A program made the translations under genes and the position numbers. The notes below the pieces were generated by a model, which saw only the letters and a program-made list of their open reading frames with translations, was not told where the DNA came from and searched no databases. From Coniella vitis (lineage: Eukaryota; Ascomycota; Sordariomycetes; Diaporthales; Schizoparmaceae), in contig WUJK01000012.1 of assembly GCA_011317545.1 (NCBI GenBank), positions 275,501 through 339,500 of the forward strand: a stretch of 64,000 nucleotides of DNA, written 5' to 3'. Shown piece by piece: positions 56,301-64,000 of this stretch; the first letter of the stretch is position 1, and each line of letters begins with the position of its first letter.

Positions 56301-57474
56301 ATAATATTGGCAGCACGGGAAAAGATGCCTCTGGCCGATGCTGTGCCATCATCGGCCCCAAGACCATCGGAGATGCTGACGACAGACTCTCTCGACTGCA
56401 TCCTATCCTCATCGTTCTCGAAATCAACAGCATCTGTGCGGCCAGACGGACCGCCAGCTTTGCTAGCCTCCTGTGTAGGTTGTTGGCTGTTGAGCCGAGG
56501 TCGTTCGGGCTGCGGCTGCTGCTGCTGCTGCTGTTGTTGTTGTTGTTCAGACCAATTATCGCCGGCCTGGCCCTGGAGATACTGCTGCCGAGCATTCAGC
56601 TTACCCTCTTGATCGCCAATGTCGAGAAAAGACTGGGGATTCTGCGTCTCGCGCCAGTTGGACATGGATCCCTGCCCCTCAATCAACGAGCCCAGGCCGC
56701 GAACCATGCGTTCATGGCGACGGTAGCTTTCCGCGGAAATTCGAGATTGTAGATGCGCCATGACCAGACGTGAGGTGTGGCGAAGGAATTTGCGTGCTGG
56801 AGCATCCAGGTCGTCGCGTGGCTCGCTATGGTAGACACAACAGACACCAATATCGATGCCTTGCGGCGTTCGCAGAGGCACACCGGCGTAGAAGCGAAGT
56901 TGCGAGCCGGGCTTGAAGTAGGGCCTTGTACAAAAGCGGGCGTCTTGGGTCAGATCAGTAATGACGCTGATGGGTAGCATGGTGCAGCCTGGAGTTGAAG
57001 GCTCTTGAACGGCTGGGCGGTCGAGGACGTATTCGCACGAGCCATGCATACGTGGGATGGCAGTGCCCGACAGGACGAGGCCATCGACGTCGGCATCCGG
57101 AGAGTACTCGTCTGGGTTCTCGTCAATGGGTGTGGACGGCGTGGCCTCGGCAACAATATGCTGGCGCTTGCCGTCAAAGAGCGAGATGAGAGCCCGGTCG
57201 ACGCGAAGCCGCAGTGTCGTCAGCTGGGCAAAGGCCGTCAGGGTGGCATCTGAGGAAAGGCGTAGCAAGGCGGGGTGCAAGGGACGGGCAGTGTCGTTGA
57301 TAAAGGACTCGGCCAGCAACGAGGCTCCATATCTGGGCGCAGTGTCAGCGATCACCAAATGTACGGCAAAGCGAAAGCAGCAACAACAGCAACAACATAC
57401 CGTAGCGTCTCGGCCTGCCGCGCCGCCTCAGCGATGGCGCCATACTTTGCTGCAGCGGGCTTATTTACGCTCAT
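53359..57474 (-). CDS. Hybrid histidine kinase with GAF domain
   Basis: Fungal two-component sensor kinase feeding a phosphorelay. Five exons, 57474-57401, 57332-55466, 55399-54240, 54185-53659 and 53576-53359, give 1281 residues. A GAF-type sensory domain lies at about residues 50-230 (LRFYAGVPLRTPQGIDIGVC). A Gln-rich and Ser-rich linker follows (CAG run near 56511-56548). The HisKA domain holds phospho-acceptor His602 in LGSLSHEIRSPLHG. The HATPase has the N box IMNILGNALKFT, G1 ISDSGRGIS and G2 GAGLGLSIVKQ. The C-terminal receiver starts YLLVDDNAINLK; its phospho-acceptor Asp1210 codon is created by the last splice (CIFM-D-ISMPIMDG), and the Lys is in FLTKPVP. The exon-4 acceptor is a tandem CAGCAG, so isoforms may differ by one Ser. 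No membrane helix is seen, so it is cytosolic. Stimulus unknown. Confidence 0.92.
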
Positions 57475-59439
57475 CACGGCGTGTTGCTGAATTGCCCAGT
57501 GCCGCCAGTGCCACCAGTGCTGACGACCAGGGCATCAAGACAACTCGCAGGTGGTTGTCGTTGTAGTCGGCGCGTCACACAAGACCAGATAATGTCGCTA
57601 TCGCAGTCGCTACCGCATACACCAAAGGTACGACCACCTCAACCTCGATCTCTTGACGGAAACAGAAACACCCGTGGGCCCCTAATAAGGCGCGTTTGCC
57701 ACTTCAGGAGGCCGAGAAAAGGCGAACGAATATTTTGCTGTGGCACGGCAGCCACGACGAAACGTGTGGACGGGTGGCAGAATGGCGCCGTTGACAGTGA
57801 CTCGGCTAGCCCCCAAAAGCAGCCGAATGGAGGCAAAAGAGTCCCAAGTCGTGGACGAACAGGAACCAGAGAGGTTTTTGGCTTCCTTCTCTCTGCTCGG
57901 ACGGTCGTTCCAAATCGTCTGTCAAGCAATTCAGGTCGGCCAATGAGCTTGACAGTTTAGCACGGGACAGGTTCGCCAGCCAGGTCTGGGTTGCGGTGGG
58001 GGTTTCAACTCGCTGTGGTAGTACGGCAGCATGGCAGCATAGGCAGCATACCAAGTACTATGTAGATAGTGGTGACCTTATTAGTTGTGCCCGGGAGGCA
58101 AAAAAAAGCTGATACTATGTAGGCAGGTAGGGTACATAGTAACAGTACGCTGTACGCAGGGAAGGAGGGACTTGACTTTCTTACATAAGTAGTACTTACC
58201 ATGTACATATTAGTGATTTAGCAGCGCCGTGGTGGGGCCAGTCTGGGCCCGCCGGTGCAGCTGTGCTGAGCAAGGTACTCTGACCTTGAACTTTGCCAGC
58301 TTATTACTATGACAACTTACATAGTACAACCTTGGAAGTGACATGATCGTACCCGGCGTACCTAGCTTGCCCAGATAGCCGAGGGTCTGATGCAAGACAT
58401 TGTGGCGAGATCCAAAGCAGCTGTGGCAGCGGTGGACGCTAAGCAGCGTCTCCATCTCAGCCCGCCACCGTCGGCAAACACGCTAACATGGTCAATCTCA
58501 AATTGTTTGTTCGCCCAGCATACGAACTTTACTATGTACATAGTATCGCATTCAACGGGTTGCTTCACTGTTTTGTGGGCGCCTCACCTTTTACTGACAT
58601 GGATACCGCTTTCAAATACGTGCTACCGTTGACAAAGCAGGCAACCAAACAAACATACATGAGCCGCTTGTCGAGTCTCAAGCTTGTCGGAGGAGGCATT
58701 CCCGGGTGGCTGAAGGAAGGCCCCATCCCGACCCCAATCCTTTCGTGGCGCCAAACAAGGTGCTTCAAAGCCTAGATACTAGTTACGCCATATTCTCCCA
58801 GACAGCGCCTTTTCTACCCTATCCTCGGGCCATCATAGACACTTGCACGATCTAACAAGTTCTCGGAGTTCGGTCACGGGTCCAGGCCCTGGTAGACCGC
58901 CAAAGATCAAGTGGGGTTGGGGAAAATATTTCGTTGGTCGGGTTAAGAATGACAGAAACATCCTGCGAGTCTACTCCGAGCAGGATGGTGTGTAGCCCCT
59001 GATATGCTGTGATACCGATTATGTCCCAGCAATGGTTCAGGATCTCTGCTCGTGTGCTACTGTACCATTAGTACTCTTTGGTCATTTATCTGTCATAGAG
59101 GTCAGCACACACAAATTCACAACTGAAAGTGCCATGCAGAAGAACCATCATGTTCTCAACTAATGCTGCGATAGTGTGACGCTATCTTTTCATGATCCCT
59201 CCACAGTAGTCTTTTTTTTTCGTCGACATGTGGCAGAGTTCCTCCCCACTCCAAGCCAGCCAGCACAGCCAGCCACAAGAGCTATCAAGATACGACCAAT
59301 TCCCACCAATACTGCCACGGCTTTCCAGCACCTTGGCCCTTCCATCAAGCGCTGGAAGGTCTGTTCAGATGTCTAGTTGGGGCAAGCCATGCAGGCAGCC
59401 ACTGGGTCGGATTGATCAGTATGTACTTAAGGATGGCGC
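57475..59439. other. Intergenic, rich in TACTATGTA/TACATAGTA motifs
   Basis: No gene is supported. Six copies of the 9-bp motif or its complement occur at 58056, 58113, 58133, 58318, 58530 and 58537; the last two overlap to form the perfect 16-bp palindrome TACTATGTACATAGTA at 58530-58545. Confidence 0.6.
58530..58545. repeat. 16-bp perfect palindrome TACTATGTACATAGTA
   Basis: The full palindromic form of a motif that recurs, usually as a half-site, in intergenic DNA across the window. Confidence 0.85.
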
Positions 59440-60048
59440 TCAGCATGGGACAGACTTACGGCAGAGGGGGTAGAGAAGAAGGCTGGCCATGCAAGCAAGA
59501 CCACACTTGCAGATGCAGCTGGTCTGAGGATCGCACCAGCCATCAGTGTTGCCAGGCGACATGACAGCATCAGTGGAAGTGTTGCCAGTGCCAGTGAGGT
59601 TGCCAAGAATCTCAAGAGGAGAGCTCATGACAAGGACACCGGGTTCCTGCTCGTGGCTACCGAGGCACAGGGTGCCATTGACAGACTCCGCATAGGTGTA
59701 GAGGAGGGGGTTGTCGCAAGGCTTATCTCCGCCATCCTTGGAAATGACAAAAGTGCTGGGGATGAGGTTGTTGTCAATTAGGCTAATGAGGTCGGTGGAA
59801 TGGGTGTCGCTGGCAACAGCGCTCATGTTGATCTGGAGAGTGCCATGGCCAGGAATGATTGAGGGCCTGTTTGAAATTGTCAGTATTGCATCATCCAAGC
59901 TTCATTGAAGGCATGAACGAGACTGGTGCCTTCAGAACGCGTACCAGGCCAGGACAGTGGGAGTCGACGAGACGTTGGCAGCGGGAGCAGGAAGAGCTGC
60001 GGCAACGGAGGCCGAGATGGCAACGAGCATGGTCTTGGTGAAGGCCAT
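59440..60048 (-). CDS. Small secreted cysteine-rich protein, unknown function
   Basis: Two exons, 60048-59945 and 59866-59440, give 176 residues. The N-terminus MAFTKTMLVAISASVAAALP is a clear signal peptide, followed by PAPAANVSS. The junction across the 78-nt intron restores LAWPSIIPGHGTLQINMSAV. The mature part has about ten cysteines, most in the last 45 residues (WCDPQTSCICKCGLACM then LCRKSVPC), and several N-x-S/T sites. Codons strongly end in C or T, supporting a real gene. I do not recognise the family. A possible second intron (donor GTAAGT at 59459) would replace the last residues by HI and give 172. Size, secretion and cysteine content are effector-like, but function is unknown. 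It lies isolated between gene-poor stretches. Confidence 0.65.
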
Positions 60049-63000
60049 TTTGACCCAACTAGTGATCGCGATGTGGATTTTGACTTGGAAGGGTCGGTGT
60101 TGTTGACCGAGTGTTGGATCACGAACGCGTTTGAGGGTGAGGAGATGGGGTTTGGGAAAGGGTGCCGGGCTGGAAGTCGGTGGAGGAGGCAGGCAGACTT
60201 TCGAGTTGATTTCTTTCATTGAAAGCTGGCATCTGGTGTGCCAACGTTTGGCAGTGACTCACTGGCCCTCACTCGCCGGAACCACCACCCAGGAAGGAAC
60301 GTCTACTCCTTTCCATGGAATTGGAAGTCGAGCACCTTCAAGACTGTCACCTGACCTGGCAGCTGTGGGTTGCCACGGAAGGTGCGAAGTCAGGCAGCAG
60401 GCTGGGGACAGCACAGCGTCGAACATCATTTGCGCAGCCGTGATGTTTGCACAACATCCGTCCTCCACAGCTTGAGCCCCTTTCCTGCTTTCTTGCTGTT
60501 GTTATGGGCAACTTGCACGAAGCGATCCTCAGGACATTGACTACGCAACAAGCAACTGCCCCTGAGAACAACACATCTCGTCACTCAAGAGAGATGCGAA
60601 GGTTGCGCTCCAAACGTCCTGCCGCAAGTCTGGACTGCTCGAGGTCGTGTCTGGGTTCGATCACTTGGCCAATGGTACAGTTCACACCATCGGATGTGAG
60701 TGTTCCTTTTTTTGAAAAGCAATCTTACTTGGACAATGTGGTGTCATACAGCATTGAACATCATCCTGCATCTTATCTGGATTTACCATCCATTTCCAAC
60801 AAGATTCCCACATCAAGAAGACCATATGCCACTATCAACCTCAACGCCGTTCCGTTCGTTACATTTTCCCAGAAGGTGCTTGCGGTTATGCCATTAAGCT
60901 GGGTGAGCGAGCCCCAAACCTAGAATCGAATGCGAAGAGTCAACCCCCAAAAGAATAGCTGGCATTCGATGGAGATTTCGATTTCTTTCATTATCGCCCA
61001 ATGCTTTCGCAACATTTGAGGCTTAGCATCAATCAGTCTGTGGATTCGGTGTCAGACTGCTTGATGTTCTACCTATACATCGAGCCACCAGATGACAGCC
61101 TAGGAGCAGGACACCCACACTTGCGCTTAAGGAGCAGAGCCTCAAAACCAAGCATATGAGCGCCATAAATTCTGGATGCGACAGACTAAATATAGCATGA
61201 CAGCCAAGCCCCAGACCGTTATGCGTGGCTCCATCTATTCATGGACGCGAAACATGGGATGAATCGCGCCAGTATGGTAGGTAAAAAGGGTCGAGTACAT
61301 TGTTGACTGACGAGGTGGCGTCTCCACGGTCAAGTCTTGGACGAATTCATTTTCATGCTCTTGATTCACTCGGCTCAACTCGGTGTTTCTCATGCTGGTA
61401 GTTTGATGCATACAGCCTTGATTGCCGTGGTGACAATGGCTTGTGATACTTGGCTGTCAATTTCTCCTTTTTACGTGTATATCATGAAATACAGCCAAAT
61501 TTACGACCGAAAATCTCCAGACAGCCCTGCAGTCTGTTGCAATCAAGAGCAATCCTTTCTTTCGAGACTCCCAAGTCCGAAACGACACGTGAAGCACCAC
61601 TTTTCCTGACATCATTCGGTGGTCATTGTTGATTACTGCGTTCTGCCGAATAAGCCCCCAGTCAATCTTCCCACTTCTTGACGCCAATGTGCGTCACCCT
61701 GATTGACCATGGTACACATTATACATAGTACAATAGTAGCAATCGTCTTTCCAGGAGCGTGAAAGAAAAACAAGTATTGCATACGCACTGACCCTGCGCA
61801 AAGGAGGCCACGATGATGTGGGATGGTGGAGCGCGCACTGTGTCCCCTATAGTGTGGTATTCCAGGAGCGTCTCACCAGTGAGATTCAATGCAATGGTTT
61901 GGATGCCAGTAAAGTAATTGCAACTAGCTTTGCAAATCCCAAGTCACTAATCAATTTTCTGGCTTCAACTTAGTCACCAAAAATCCAGATGAGAATAATC
62001 GTTCCAAGCGAGATATTGCAACTGTCAAAACCCAACGAATCATCAGGTCGAGTACGAATACCCGACAACGTTAGAGTATGCAGTATGAACTCTTCACTCG
62101 GATTAAGGACAAGTGCTGGACCAGATTTGGCACCTACGTGTTAAGAGGTAAAGGAAACGTATAGAATGTAATCAGTTTGATAATTGCAAAATATATCCAA
62201 TATCCTCAGCACATTGGTGCACATCACTTGTTGCAGGTTGCTATGACCGCCCACTTACAGCGCAAGCCCAGCCTGCAGGAATAGTGCGAATTCACTAGAC
62301 TTGTGAGAAATAAAAATAAAAATAATATATTCCAAGAACAATGACAGGAAGGATAGCGAGATGAGCTGTACGGCTGATATGAATCCATGGTGGAATTGCC
62401 AATTGGCGTCGATCCCCAAAACCCAAAATACCAGCCGATTGAACCTACAAAAACAGCCTAAAACATCAATAGCACCACGTATACGCTACAATCGTTCGAG
62501 CGCAATGTGACGGTTCTGTGAGCCTTGTTCTTCAACCAGCTGACATGCCGTGTTCTTCTTCTTTCTCCGGCCTGCTGCCCTCGTTTTCCAGATATGAGAC
62601 CGTGTGTTTGGCTGGTGGTAAAAGGAAAGGCTACTTAGTTGCCCATTTACAGCCAGCTATATTTGGAAAACATCACCCGCGAGGCGCGGGCACTGCCTGC
62701 CCCCCCCCCCCTCGTGTTCGGCGCTGGCTCCCGTTTTCGGCGCTGCGGTTGAACATAATGGGCCACAGAGTTTGTCTATGCTCCACGCTCTCGATCTGTC
62801 TCCGGTCCGGGGAAGAGGAGCAAAAGACTAGCGAACTGAGATGCAAATGAATAATGGATGGAAATGCTCGCAGGAGGAGTGTCCATAGTGCAAGCTGAAG
62901 AAAGCTTATCTCCTGTCTTGGTTTTCTGTAGTGTGTGTTGTTTGGCGCATACCAAGTACTTTTACTGTACATAGCACGACGCCCATATCAGAGAACAATC

Positions 63001-64000
63001 CATGCCTTGTTACATAGTATTTACCACTATTACATGTGACTCTTGTAGACAAGACAGGGGCCTGAAATTGGGCAAGTCTGCTAATGTACAGACAGGCCCT
63101 GTGCCGTCCATACTTTGTTAGTAGTAAAGCCTTCACTCCAGGACCCCCCGTACTATGATCATACATTGTATGCAGTAGCTGGAGATGTAATTTCAGGAGG
63201 TCCGAGACCCATTCAGGGCCACGTGTCTGGCGCAGGCAGTGGATCCCGCATTTGGAGGGGGGGGGAGAGTGCGGCTTGCGTCTCGAAGGGGGCAGAGGGG
63301 GTATTTTTCTTTTGTTTTCTTTCTGGGGGAGAACGGACTTGTAGGCTTGTTTTGGCTTGCTGGTACGGACCATAGTGGCTCTGGCAAGACCGCACTTGTT
63401 TTGTATCTTCTCACTTGCACCGTATACAGAGCAGGTATAATCTGGGGGGACATGCGGCCGAACAATTGTATCAGGGACGATGGGGGGGAGTGTCGTCGTC
63501 TCGTGTCAGTCAGGCAATGCGCAAAGGGACCGCTATGTATTCTTCTTCACCACTCGCTCGCTCACTCTTGGAAACAAATATAGGAATCTCTCTCGTTTCG
63601 TTGCCTTCTCCTTTCTTTCATCTCGTTCCGCGCATGCCCTCGAGCCATCCGGGCATTTGCACCACTCGTTGGATACACACAAAACTCACTTCACGTTTCT
63701 CTTGCCTTTCTTTGATTCTTTCAACGAGTACGTTTCTGGAAACCAGTATCTACTGTACTTGCAGCACTCCAGTGCTTACTGTATACACCAGTGTTGTGGA
63801 TTGTGGATTGTTGGGCTCCTAGCACTTTTTCCAACCCTTGCCTTCTCTTCTGAAAACACATCTTTGATTAAATCTGGTTGATTTGCCCCATCGCTCTGAA
63901 AGCTGCTGGCCTGCGCAAATTTAACACACCGTACTTGCATATCTCGCCTGTCTGTCAAACTGCGTACCCTCTTTATTAGCACAGATAAAAATAAAAAAAA
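60049..64000. other. Gene-poor 3.9-kb end region
   Basis: No gene seen. Composition is AT-leaning from about 61200 to 62500. Motif copies TACATAGTA lie at 61722-61730 and 63011-63019. Pyrimidine-rich sequence at about 63590-63720 resembles a fungal 5' leader and may belong to a + strand gene beginning beyond the window. Confidence 0.5.

Noticed and set aside
60447..60923. 158-codon + strand frame
   Set aside because: Begins at a non-ATG codon, has no domain and no C/T codon bias.

Overview
The window looks like nuclear DNA of a filamentous ascomycete (Pezizomycotina). Genes carry short GT-AG introns, several with recognisable branch points, and their third codon positions favour C and T. Intergenic DNA is long and contains microsatellites. 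RPB9, mitochondrial uL14, SET9/KMT5, a fungal LrgAB fusion, a hybrid histidine kinase and a DUF250 transporter all fit this group. Sordariomycetes, possibly Hypocreales, is my inference from protein style. No species can be named from the sequence alone.

I support 19 protein-coding genes and one tRNA. Exon limits were set by hand from protein frame, splice consensus and family conservation, and reading frames close across all proposed junctions.

Layout. 1.3-3.6 kb (-): Dal5-type MFS permease. 3.6-7.4 kb: gene-poor. 7.4-10.2 kb (+): large PAF-acetylhydrolase-like lipase with low-complexity inserts. 10.9-13.4 kb (-): SET9 histone H4K20 methyltransferase. 15.0-15.5 kb (+): mitochondrial ribosomal uL14m. 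16.4-17.6 kb (-): RNA polymerase II subunit RPB9. 19.0-19.9 kb (+): Pin1/Ess1 prolyl isomerase, head to head with RPB9. 20.9-23.5 kb (-): LrgA-LrgB membrane protein. 26.6-28.4 kb (+): coiled-coil protein, perhaps augmin/HAUS3-like. 29.9-38.1 kb: four enzymes, namely a secreted carboxylesterase (+), a CocE/S15 hydrolase (+), a short-chain dehydrogenase (-) and a secreted purple acid phosphatase (-). 40.5-43.5 kb: convergent FucU-like mutarotase (+) and cytosolic-type gamma-glutamyltransferase homologue (-). 44.2-45.7 kb (-): DUF1295 membrane protein with an N-terminal tandem repeat. 46.8-48.3 kb (+): sugar-phosphate/triose-phosphate translocator. 48.8 kb (+): intron-containing elongator tRNA-Met. 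50.6-52.9 kb (+): secreted thioredoxin-reductase-like flavoprotein. 53.4-57.5 kb (-): GAF hybrid histidine kinase. 59.4-60.0 kb (-): small secreted cysteine-rich protein. From 60 kb to the end I see no gene.

The most unusual observations are these. (1) RPB9 appears to have two alternative 3' ends: intron 1 contains an in-frame, coding-like tail with a new four-cysteine knuckle. (2) RPB9 and the polymerase-CTD isomerase Pin1 share one intergenic region. (3) A DUF1295 protein carries five copies of a ~32-residue AEQDRYA-type repeat. (4) The translocator needs a 6-nt micro-exon. (5) Pin1 uses a GC-AG intron. (6) Two short palindromic motifs, TACTATGTA/TACATAGTA and a 12-bp-spaced TACCTAGGTA array, recur in intergenic DNA far more often than expected by chance. 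I found no gene cluster with clear pathway logic, no intact transposon and no CRISPR-like array.
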